A stretch of DNA of 37,973 bases from a virus, in the IMG/VR virus record IMGVR_UViG_3300038306_000030, positions 1 to 37,973 of that record. One strand, given 5' to 3'. Under the pieces are notes generated by a model. It saw only the letters and a program-made list of their open reading frames with translations, searched no databases and had not been told where the DNA came from. Shown here one piece after another: positions 1-7,734 of this stretch (the first letter of the stretch is position 1; each line of letters begins with the position of its first letter). The translations under genes were made by a program, and so were the position numbers.

Positions 1-127
1 ATATCAACGGAGATCAAATGCCGTTTCGTACATCAGCGGATTTGATGAACGCTCCTCCGGCATTGTTTACGGGTGATAAGAAGGTAATGAATTTAGGTTA
101 TGACAAAGACGGCTTTATCGAGATTAA
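1..127. repeat. Terminal direct repeat, left copy (circular closure)
   Basis: These 127 bases are identical to 37847-37973. The tail tube B reading frame that runs off the right end continues in frame here, so the repeat marks closure of a circular or circularly permuted molecule. The length of 127 is a common maximum k-mer size in de Bruijn assemblers, so the repeat is probably an assembly overlap and not a biological terminal redundancy. Confidence 0.95.
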
Positions 128-200
128 ACAGGAACAGCCACTCGATATGCATGTCGTAGCCATTGGCGGAGATATAAATACTGGTGAGCAGTTCACCTAA
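1..200 (+). CDS. Tail tubular protein B, C-terminal end (wraps from 35662)
   Basis: This is the 3' end of the gene that begins at 35662. Joining 35662-37846 to 1-200 keeps the frame (position 3 is the first base of a codon) and gives 794 residues, the same size as T7 gp12. The stop codon is at 198-200. The next gene begins at a GTG at 184, overlapping by 17 bases, which suggests translational coupling. The protein would form part of the tail nozzle below the connector. It is truncated here only because the circle was cut inside the gene. Confidence 0.85.
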   Translation, partial: INGDQMPFRTSADLMNAPPALFTGDKKVMNLGYDKDGFIEIKQEQPLDMHVVAIGGDINTGEQFT

Positions 201-645
201 ACGCTGGATACAAAAGTACGAGCCTTGGCACATGGATGCGATTCTTATGCGTCCTCGTGAAACCGAGATTTTTAAAGTTGTTGATAAGGAGTTGGACAGA
301 CTTATTAAAGACAATCATAAAGGTTGCAGCTTCACAGGCTTTACGACAGATAAGATCATCGGCTGCGCTGGCATTCTCCCAATATGGGGTGGTGTGGGAC
401 ATGCTTGGGTGGTTTTGGGAAATGATTACAAGAAGCATCGCATATGGATTCACAAGCAAGTCAAAGATATGTTTGTGAAAATTGCGGTGGGAATGAAATT
501 TAAAAGAGTTCAGGCAAATGTACAATGCGATTTTTATGAAGCGGTGCGCTGGATTGAGGCAATGGGATTTGAAAGTGAATCCATTATGCGTCAATACGGG
601 CCTGACGGGAAAGATCACTACATGTACACGAGGTTTTTTGATTGA
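184..645 (+). CDS. GNAT-fold phage protein, T7 gp13-like
   Basis: A 153-residue protein starting at GTG 184, or possibly at ATG 232. Segments such as IIGCAGILPIWGGVGHAWVV followed by helical K/R-rich stretches and a C-terminal EAVRWIEAMGFESE resemble the N-acetyltransferase fold of phage DUF2833 proteins (T7 gp13 family). The position between tail tube B and the internal virion proteins is the one T7 gp13 occupies. T7 gp13 is needed for normal internal core assembly. Whether this copy binds acetyl-CoA cannot be told: no clear R/Q-x-x-G-x-G/A loop is visible. It overlaps the next gene by 4 bases. Confidence 0.7.
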   Translation: MSSSPKRWIQKYEPWHMDAILMRPRETEIFKVVDKELDRLIKDNHKGCSFTGFTTDKIIGCAGILPIWGGVGHAWVVLGNDYKKHRIWIHKQVKDMFVKIAVGMKFKRVQANVQCDFYEAVRWIEAMGFESESIMRQYGPDGKDHYMYTRFFD

Positions 646-1253
646 AGATTAAAACGTGGAACATTGTCAGTGGGTGTGAACGCTTAACACCAGGATGCGA
701 CAATTGTCCGACGTATTGGGAATATAAAGAGAAGGGATGGAACTATCATCCAAAGGAACATGAAGATAGGTTGATTGAGCCATTGGCAAATTTAACGCCA
801 TCGGTGTACATGGTTGCAACTGGCAGTGACTTGTTTCACGAAGCTGTAAGCATGAAATTTATCAACGATGCTTTCGATGTGATGCGTCGCGCTGATTGGC
901 ATCAGTTTCAGATTGTAACGAAACGTGCAGAACGGCTGGAAGCGGTATCCAGGGATTTACAATGGCCTGCCAATTCAATTGCAGGGATTGCCCTGGAAGA
1001 AGGTAAATATAAATGGCGGATTGATTGTTTGCGAAACGTCGATGCAACAAGAATTATTTCTTTTGGCCCGATGACAGGAGCGATGGGAAAACTTGATTTG
1101 AGTGGCATCCATCAGGCAGGCGTTGTGGTTGAACATTGGGGGCCAAACCCTAGAGAGATTTTGCCAGAATGGATTGACGAAATACATCAACAGTGTGAGG
1201 AACAAGGTGTGACTATTTTAAACAAACATTGGCTTTCGCAGGGGGTTGCATAA
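642..1253 (+). CDS. DUF5131 (phage Gp37/Gp68) family protein
   Basis: A 203-residue protein that appears to start at TTG 642, coupled to the preceding stop (TTGA). The N-terminus has WNIVSGCERLTPGCDNC, matching the W-N-x-V-x-GC-x(6)-GC-x2-C signature of the Gp37/Gp68 family. The three cysteines (about residues 12, 19 and 22) suggest a metal or radical-SAM-like iron-sulfur site. Later segments ISFGPMTGAM and VVVEHWGPNPREI fit the family core. The activity of this family is not established to my knowledge. It is oddly placed, inside the virion protein cassette, and its stop overlaps the next ATG (TAATG). Confidence 0.75.
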   Translation: MKIKTWNIVSGCERLTPGCDNCPTYWEYKEKGWNYHPKEHEDRLIEPLANLTPSVYMVATGSDLFHEAVSMKFINDAFDVMRRADWHQFQIVTKRAERLEAVSRDLQWPANSIAGIALEEGKYKWRIDCLRNVDATRIISFGPMTGAMGKLDLSGIHQAGVVVEHWGPNPREILPEWIDEIHQQCEEQGVTILNKHWLSQGVA

Positions 1254-1720
1254 TGTCAGGAGCAGCAATAGCGGCAACAGCAACCGTCATCGGCGCTGGG
1301 GTTACAGCATACGGACAAGCTCAACAAGGGAAGACCGCCAATGCCATTGCACAGCGTAACGCTCAGATAATGAATCGCAATGCGACGATTGGCATGCAAA
1401 ACTCTGAGTTCAATGCAAAACTTGCAGAGAGAGAAGCTCTTCGTGATCAAAGAAGAAAACAAGTAAAGTCAGGTCAGGGTATTGAAATTTATGATGGCAC
1501 AAATCTGATCGCATTTGCAACTCAGGAATGGTCGGATGAGATTAACGCAGAACTGATTCGCCGTGGTGGGCGAAACGAAGCTGCTAATCTTCAAATGAAA
1601 GCTGGTGTGACCATTGCTGAAGGAGAGGCTGCGGAAAGCGCTGGATATACATCGGCTGGTGGGTCGTTATTAACTGGTGTGGGCAATGCTGCTCTAGGTT
1701 ACAAGGCGGCAACTAGATGA
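1253..1720 (+). CDS. Internal virion protein, T7 gp14-like
   Basis: A 155-residue protein starting at ATG 1253 inside the TAATG overlap. The N-terminus is a hydrophobic Ala/Gly helix (MSGAAIAATATVIGAGVTAY) followed by a long Gln/Asn/Ala-rich helical region with AQRNAQIMNRNATIGMQNSE. The C-terminus is Gly/Ala-rich (SAGGSLLTGVGNAALGY). This composition and the place directly before two very large proteins match the gp14 class of ejection proteins, which leave the capsid first and form a channel in the outer membrane. Confidence 0.75.
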   Translation: MSGAAIAATATVIGAGVTAYGQAQQGKTANAIAQRNAQIMNRNATIGMQNSEFNAKLAEREALRDQRRKQVKSGQGIEIYDGTNLIAFATQEWSDEINAELIRRGGRNEAANLQMKAGVTIAEGEAAESAGYTSAGGSLLTGVGNAALGYKAATR

Positions 1721-1746
1721 AACTTAAATCCATAGAATAAAAAATT

Positions 1747-4152
1747 ATGACAATACAACTTGGTCGTATCACTCCAGTTAATCAACGCGAAGGGTATAGC
1801 GATACTATAGATCCGTCTGGATTTGTTAATGCATTTCGCGGAACTATTCAAGCAGGACAGCAGTTGCAGAATTTTGCTTCAAAAGGGTTTGACATGGTGG
1901 TCGCAGAGAAGAGGGTGTACGACTCGACGCAAACGGATCTGTTAAATATTGAACGCAAAACTAAGATGAATGCGTTTTTGAATAATACTCGCAATGGTGG
2001 TAATCCTCAATATTTAGAACAGGACTACAACACTGCATACAAACAAATTAATAAGGATATCATTAAGAAGGCTCCCAATGACCGCATCAGGACTTTGGTT
2101 GAGGCTGAAGGACAGTCATACCTTGCATCCAACTTGCCATCCATCCAGAAAGAAGCTCGTGTCTATCGTTTGAATGGGTTAAAAACGGGAGTCATAACAA
2201 CTCTCAGGGGGTTGCGTGGCGAGATGATTCGCACAGATGATCCCGTACTAAAGCAAGACAACGCAGAAAGTATCAAAACCGTATTATCAAACGCAGTGGC
2301 TGGAGGAATTATGCTACCCAGCGAAGCTTCAGATGAACTGTTAACAATTGTCAAAGATAACGAAGCCGCATTCATACGCAGAAAAATGAATGCTGCTGGA
2401 ACGATGGATGAATTTGATAAGGCGTTAGCAACAACGCAACACATGAAGGACGAAACCAAAGAAATGCGCCGTGATCAGTTTCGTACTCGTTTGCGTGAAA
2501 GAAGGAGTTTGAAATTAGCAGAAGAAGCGCGGAATTTTAAAATAAGTAAACGTAATAGAGTCCAGGCTGAAAAAGAAGCTGGGGCGTTTGTTATTGTGGC
2601 TGCTGGCAAGGGTGAAATAACTAAGGCTACTCTTGATGACATGTATGAAGAGAATCAAATAACCAAGGCAGATTATAATCAGGCTGTAACAGATTTACAC
2701 AATCCCCCAGAGTCTGCTGTTGAAACCGATGGTGATGTATATCAAGGAATCCTCGATGATATCAATGCTGAAGGTGGCCCTGCAATCACGGCTGCTGGTA
2801 TTTTTAAGTTGAGGAGTTTTCTGGAGGATACCCATTTAAATAAATTATTATCAGCCTTAGATGAGGTGGAAAATGGCACGGTTGATCCTCGTGTGACTGA
2901 AGGTTGGAAAATCTTAGCCAAATCCATAGGTACGCCAGCCTCACTTACAAGGGCTGGCACATTGGGGTTGAGAAAACAAGTTTTGGTATTCAATCGAGAA
3001 TTCATTGATCGTTATCAAGCGGGAGAAAATCCCATCGAGGTAGCAAACGACATATCTAACCGCTGGCAAGAATCAAATGATGTGACGAGTGCTATCTCAC
3101 AGAATAGAACTGCCAGAAGTTTAAATCGTATCCCAGCGAAGTACAGGATGTCATCCAAAACAGATACACTTGACGTGATTCCCGATACTTTTGGGATGAA
3201 ACAAAAGATTAATGACGATTCCACACTTTCCTCCAAAGAGTATATTACCTTGATGGATGAAGTTAAGAATATTCAAGAAACATGGTCAATAGAATTACAG
3301 GAAAAGCATGGCGGGACAAAGAAAGCGGATACGATTGCGGCGGAAATAAAAAGATTGGCAGATGAAGCTGCATTAAAGAAACAACAAGCCGAGGATTTAG
3401 CGGCTCAGAAGGCGGAAGAAGAGCGCCTAGCTCAATTGGAAGAAGAGCGCAAGCAAGCCGAAATCCAGTATAAAAAAGAGATGGAAGCCAGGGAGGTTGT
3501 ACAGCAGCAAGAACGAGAGCAACTGGCTAGCAAGAAACAGAAGGCCGAAGTTGACAAACAAATGCGCCAAAGTCTTTCCCAGGTTAGCGAAATCGCCAAG
3601 TCTTTGAACATTGATCCTGACAGATTAGTTGAGTTGATCGAGCCTTTATTCCAAGAGATGGGTGGCTTAGAAGTAATCAACCAGGTATTAGGGCAGGCGG
3701 CGGAAGAACGTGATACAAAACAAGCTACCAAACAGGCTGAAGTACAAAAGCAAGATAAAAAGCGCGTAGCAAAACTTACTGGGCAGGGACAACAAGCAAC
3801 CGCACAAGTTGAGAAAGAAGTTGCCAGATTAGGCGAGGCAACCGGAAAACAAGAACGGCTGGCGGTAGCATCATCAGAAGCCAAGGTATTAGCGAAACGG
3901 GCAAAAGAAAAACAGGCGGGAAAAGAACGGCAAGCACAAAAAGAAAAACAGCGGGAGAAAAACTTGGCAGAACAGGCTAAAACTGGCTTGGAGGACAAGA
4001 AAAAATATCCTGATAAAAAACTCTTAAAACGATTAAGTGATTTGCAATTCAGAAATATCGATGAAAAATTAAGTTCGATTGAAACAAAAGAAATGGAAAC
4101 GATTGAGAAAGAAATCAAGAATCGTAAACTAACTCCTTTACCATTAGGTTGA
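1747..4152 (+). CDS. Internal virion (ejection) protein, T7 gp15-like
   Basis: An 801-residue protein, close to T7 gp15 in size (747), in second place among the ejection protein genes. The N-terminal third is globular and contains repeated Asn/Gln-rich helices. From about residue 515 to 760 it becomes a highly charged Ala/Glu/Lys/Gln coiled coil (for example AAEIKRLADEAALKKQQAEDLAAQ). No enzymatic motif is recognised. It probably forms the periplasmic part of the DNA ejection conduit. It is separated from the next gene by one base, indicating a single transcription unit. Confidence 0.7.
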   Translation: MTIQLGRITPVNQREGYSDTIDPSGFVNAFRGTIQAGQQLQNFASKGFDMVVAEKRVYDSTQTDLLNIERKTKMNAFLNNTRNGGNPQYLEQDYNTAYKQINKDIIKKAPNDRIRTLVEAEGQSYLASNLPSIQKEARVYRLNGLKTGVITTLRGLRGEMIRTDDPVLKQDNAESIKTVLSNAVAGGIMLPSEASDELLTIVKDNEAAFIRRKMNAAGTMDEFDKALATTQHMKDETKEMRRDQFRTRLRERRSLKLAEEARNFKISKRNRVQAEKEAGAFVIVAAGKGEITKATLDDMYEENQITKADYNQAVTDLHNPPESAVETDGDVYQGILDDINAEGGPAITAAGIFKLRSFLEDTHLNKLLSALDEVENGTVDPRVTEGWKILAKSIGTPASLTRAGTLGLRKQVLVFNREFIDRYQAGENPIEVANDISNRWQESNDVTSAISQNRTARSLNRIPAKYRMSSKTDTLDVIPDTFGMKQKINDDSTLSSKEYITLMDEVKNIQETWSIELQEKHGGTKKADTIAAEIKRLADEAALKKQQAEDLAAQKAEEERLAQLEEERKQAEIQYKKEMEAREVVQQQEREQLASKKQKAEVDKQMRQSLSQVSEIAKSLNIDPDRLVELIEPLFQEMGGLEVINQVLGQAAEERDTKQATKQAEVQKQDKKRVAKLTGQGQQATAQVEKEVARLGEATGKQERLAVASSEAKVLAKRAKEKQAGKERQAQKEKQREKNLAEQAKTGLEDKKKYPDKKLLKRLSDLQFRNIDEKLSSIETKEMETIEKEIKNRKLTPLPLG

Positions 4153-4153
4153 T

Positions 4154-7100
4154 ATGGCAGAAATAACAACGGTATTAGATGACTCAGATGATCGCGGCAG
4201 GGATATTGACACGCATGTGTTGAATGAAAAGGCACAGACATATCGTGATCAATTCAACGCCGAAATGGCAGAGCATAAATTAGCAGAGATGCCGCCAGAG
4301 GACGAAGAGGATGTTGCCGAAGTGGCATTGCCGCCGGAAACTGAATTTGAATTGCAACCCAATCTTGAATCTCCGACAGGCGGATTTGTCATGCGCCCAC
4401 AAAGTCGTGTTGCGCCTGCCGTGCCTGATGAAATAACTATTGAAATACCATCATCCAAATATCCTGATTGGACGACTGATTTGCCTGGAATGCAAATATT
4501 GGGTGGTGGAAGAGATGGGGTGGCTCAGTTATTTAATAGTATGCAGGATGTTGGCAACTCGGCTTTAGGTCGGGAAGACGCTGCCGCTGGGGAAGGATGG
4601 GGGGATGTAATACCGGATGTTCCTCCAAGCGAGTGGGGCATTAATCCTCAAGCTCGTGGTTTTGCTAGATTTTTAACGGATTTTTATTTCACCGGAAAAG
4701 CCACAAAGTTTTTGGGTTTTTTCAAAGGTATGGAGAAGACACGCAAGGGGTTTAATCCACTTAAAAAAGTCACCAAGGCAATGTTAGATGGAGCGATTGC
4801 AGATTTTGTCGCATTCGATCCTACTGAAGGTAATTTAAGTGCGATGATTCAGCAGCATCCTAAACTTGCCAATCCGGTGAATGAATTTTTATCCACACGG
4901 CGTGAGAATTCAAATGTCAGGAATCGCATCAACATGGCATTGGAAGGAGTGGCGGCTGGGGCTGGCATTGACGCATTCATTAAAGTGTTGCGTGTCTATC
5001 GGGATCGTAGATTTTTAAGTAAGTTAAAAACATATCGATCTCAACAAGGCTCTGCCAAGAAGAAAATTATTGAGTTCCCTAATGAAGGTGACTTGACACA
5101 TATAAAGGGCAAGATTAGCAGTGTTAAAAAAGGAAAACGAACAGGCTTTGTCAAAGATATTAAAAATAGATTTGGCATCAACTGGGACAGAATTGATTCT
5201 GACGATGATCTTAAAACAGCGTGGGCAAAGTTACGCAAACTGGATGAGGAACAACTCGCCAAGGCAGCGGATGATGTCAAACGTGTCGAAATCGCCAAGG
5301 GAGCGAAGGCAACCATTGCCAAGGATACCGATGCCGCCGTTATTAAAAATTTAGAGCAATCACCCGATGCGGCTACCAGAAAAGATCAATTCATTGCTCG
5401 TATCTTGGAAGCAACATCGGCACAAAATGTTTCAAGACTCTCAGACGGTGTGTTAGCTGGTGATGTACCTCCAGAAGAATTACAACGCGCCGTGTTAATG
5501 CATTTTAAATTAGGTCAGAAGAAACAGGCAATCACCGCCAATACATCACGCAAGTTTAGTGATCTACAGGAAGTGATCAGCCCATTGGATAAAGGATCGG
5601 CACAATTCTCAGATGATTTATTTGAGCGCTTGCGAGAAAACGGATTGGATGGCAATGAGTTTGACGGCAATCGGTTGGCATTAATGATTGCTTCTTTAGA
5701 TACGCCGCAAGCAAGGGCGCAGTTCTTTGAAGACTTGCAAGGCCCGTCTGGGTTACACATGATTCAGGAACTATGGTTGAACGGATTATTGTCAGGCCCC
5801 AAAACGCACTTGATCAACATGTCATCAAATACATTGGCAAACTTAAATGAGTTTGTATTGGAAAAATTTGTGGCAGCTACAATCAGTTCAGTCCGCAGAG
5901 CGCCAATGGATGAAAAAGTATTTCATGGCGAGGTGATAGCTTCGTTAAGTGGTATGCGGGATACCTTAACCGAATCCATTCGTTTATCAAAAATGGTATG
6001 GAAGAATCGCAAAAACACCAAGGCTATTGAAGAAGAACTTGCCAAGGGCGGTGTTTCCCAACGAGTCAAACTGGAGGGATTCAGAGAGCCTGCTGCCACG
6101 GTTGAGAATTTAAACAAAATGCTGCGCCGTAATCAACGTGCTTTGCATGGCAAGGAAGCGGCGTTGTCAGATATTACCGAAGGGACATTCATGGCGCGAA
6201 TGCTGGATGGTGCATTTCAACTCTACCGCAATTTTGGTGGTGCAGCCTTAATGACTGCGGATGCGTTTTTTAAATCGATGGCGTACCGTATGCAGATTCG
6301 CAGTTCAGCCTATCGCAAGGGGAAGGCGAAGGGTTTGGAAAACCATGAATTATCCGAATTTATTTTAAAACAAATCCAGAAGCCTGATCCATCGATTCGC
6401 ATGGAAGCACAGGACATGGCGGAATACCTGACATTTACCAAGGCATTAGGTAAGCGTGGTAAAGCCGTACAAATGGCGATTGAGGCAAACCCTGAGTTAC
6501 GTTTTGCATTGCCCTTTGTACGCACACCGCTGAATTTGAACAAATATACGTTTGAACGGTTGCCAGTATTAAACGGTTTTGTCAAGGAATCGAGGGAAGC
6601 ATTTACCAATGCAGCGAAGCCTGATGCCACGGCTGCTCATCGATTGGTGAGAGACAAACATCTAGCTCGTTTAGCTACGGGATCAATGGTTGCAACATGG
6701 GCTTATAACTTAGCGGAAAATCATATGATAACGGGTAGCGGCCCTGTTGGATCACAGGCAAAACAAGCACGGGATGTTTTAAGAGCCGCTAATATTCAAG
6801 AGAATTCCATAGTGGTCAAAGATGACCAGGGAAAAACACATTTTTATCAGATTAGCAGATTCGACGGCTTCGGCACAATCATGGGTTTGGTTACTGATTT
6901 ACACGCATTCAGTAGGGATGTGGATGAAGACACATGGGAACAGGGTAGTTTGGCGTTGAGTATTGCCATATCTCGGCAGTTGTTAAGCAAAACCTGGGCA
7001 ACCAATGCACGGCAAGTCTTTGATGGTGTGTTAGCGCCGGAGAGCAACAACGGACAATACTGGAAAAATTTATTTGGCTCGGTTGTTCCAAGGTTGGTTG

Positions 7101-7732
7101 TGGATATGGGCAATTTTATTGATCCCACTGTATTGGAAACCAGGACATATTTTGATCAGATTAAAAAAGGTTTGCCAAAGAAATCAGGTGAACAGAAATT
7201 AGACCTTCTGGCAGAGCCTATTAATAAAGATGCTTCTATTTACGGATTCCTGTCACCTATCAAACATAAGGTAAAAACGGATGACCCGTTGAAACTGGAA
7301 TTGGTGAAGATAGGATTGCCGCTTAATACTGTCGATAATGTGATTCAAGTTGGCGGCATTTCGCATCGGCTGACACCGCGTCAGGAAAATTTTATCAAGC
7401 GCAATATTATTAATGACACGAAAAATCCAATATCTGGTTTGAGTTTTCGCCAAACGATGGAGCATATAATTTCAGGCAAAAAAATACCACGTTTAGGTAT
7501 TCTCCCTTATGAAAAAGATTATGACGGCTCAAAGATGACGCATCATCAAAAGGGTGAAATGTGGCAAGAACAATACAACGCTTTTAAAGATTTGGTGATG
7601 GGGAGTCTAAAACTTCGCAATGAATTTCCTGGGTTAGTAGACAGTATCAAGCGAAAGCAAGCGGAAAAATTGTTGAGGGAAACAGGACAAACGGAATCAC
7701 CAACAGGCGGATTTAATTTACTACCGAGGTAA
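4154..7732 (+). CDS. Large internal virion (ejection) protein, T7 gp16-like by position
   Basis: A 1192-residue protein, third of the ejection set. After an acidic N-terminus of about 110 residues it is helical and mixed. The region around residues 780-800 reads LRFALPFVRTPLNLNKYTFE, a motif I recall from large phage polyvalent and ejection proteins. I see no lytic transglycosylase signature such as ESGGD, unlike T7 gp16. The peptide ESPTGGF occurs near both the N-terminus (codons at 4367-4387) and the C-terminus (7694-7714), followed by VMRPQ and NLLPR respectively. It likely lines the inner-membrane end of the ejection conduit. Confidence 0.65.
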   Translation: MAEITTVLDDSDDRGRDIDTHVLNEKAQTYRDQFNAEMAEHKLAEMPPEDEEDVAEVALPPETEFELQPNLESPTGGFVMRPQSRVAPAVPDEITIEIPSSKYPDWTTDLPGMQILGGGRDGVAQLFNSMQDVGNSALGREDAAAGEGWGDVIPDVPPSEWGINPQARGFARFLTDFYFTGKATKFLGFFKGMEKTRKGFNPLKKVTKAMLDGAIADFVAFDPTEGNLSAMIQQHPKLANPVNEFLSTRRENSNVRNRINMALEGVAAGAGIDAFIKVLRVYRDRRFLSKLKTYRSQQGSAKKKIIEFPNEGDLTHIKGKISSVKKGKRTGFVKDIKNRFGINWDRIDSDDDLKTAWAKLRKLDEEQLAKAADDVKRVEIAKGAKATIAKDTDAAVIKNLEQSPDAATRKDQFIARILEATSAQNVSRLSDGVLAGDVPPEELQRAVLMHFKLGQKKQAITANTSRKFSDLQEVISPLDKGSAQFSDDLFERLRENGLDGNEFDGNRLALMIASLDTPQARAQFFEDLQGPSGLHMIQELWLNGLLSGPKTHLINMSSNTLANLNEFVLEKFVAATISSVRRAPMDEKVFHGEVIASLSGMRDTLTESIRLSKMVWKNRKNTKAIEEELAKGGVSQRVKLEGFREPAATVENLNKMLRRNQRALHGKEAALSDITEGTFMARMLDGAFQLYRNFGGAALMTADAFFKSMAYRMQIRSSAYRKGKAKGLENHELSEFILKQIQKPDPSIRMEAQDMAEYLTFTKALGKRGKAVQMAIEANPELRFALPFVRTPLNLNKYTFERLPVLNGFVKESREAFTNAAKPDATAAHRLVRDKHLARLATGSMVATWAYNLAENHMITGSGPVGSQAKQARDVLRAANIQENSIVVKDDQGKTHFYQISRFDGFGTIMGLVTDLHAFSRDVDEDTWEQGSLALSIAISRQLLSKTWATNARQVFDGVLAPESNNGQYWKNLFGSVVPRLVVDMGNFIDPTVLETRTYFDQIKKGLPKKSGEQKLDLLAEPINKDASIYGFLSPIKHKVKTDDPLKLELVKIGLPLNTVDNVIQVGGISHRLTPRQENFIKRNIINDTKNPISGLSFRQTMEHIISGKKIPRLGILPYEKDYDGSKMTHHQKGEMWQEQYNAFKDLVMGSLKLRNEFPGLVDSIKRKQAEKLLRETGQTESPTGGFNLLPR

Positions 7733-7734
7733 AA

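Noticed and set aside
3432-4241. 269-aa minus-strand frame rich in Ser/Cys/Phe
   Set aside because: It is antisense to the Lys/Glu/Ala coiled coil of the gp15-like gene; such codons read backwards give long Ser/Phe/Cys frames. It has no start signal or family pattern.
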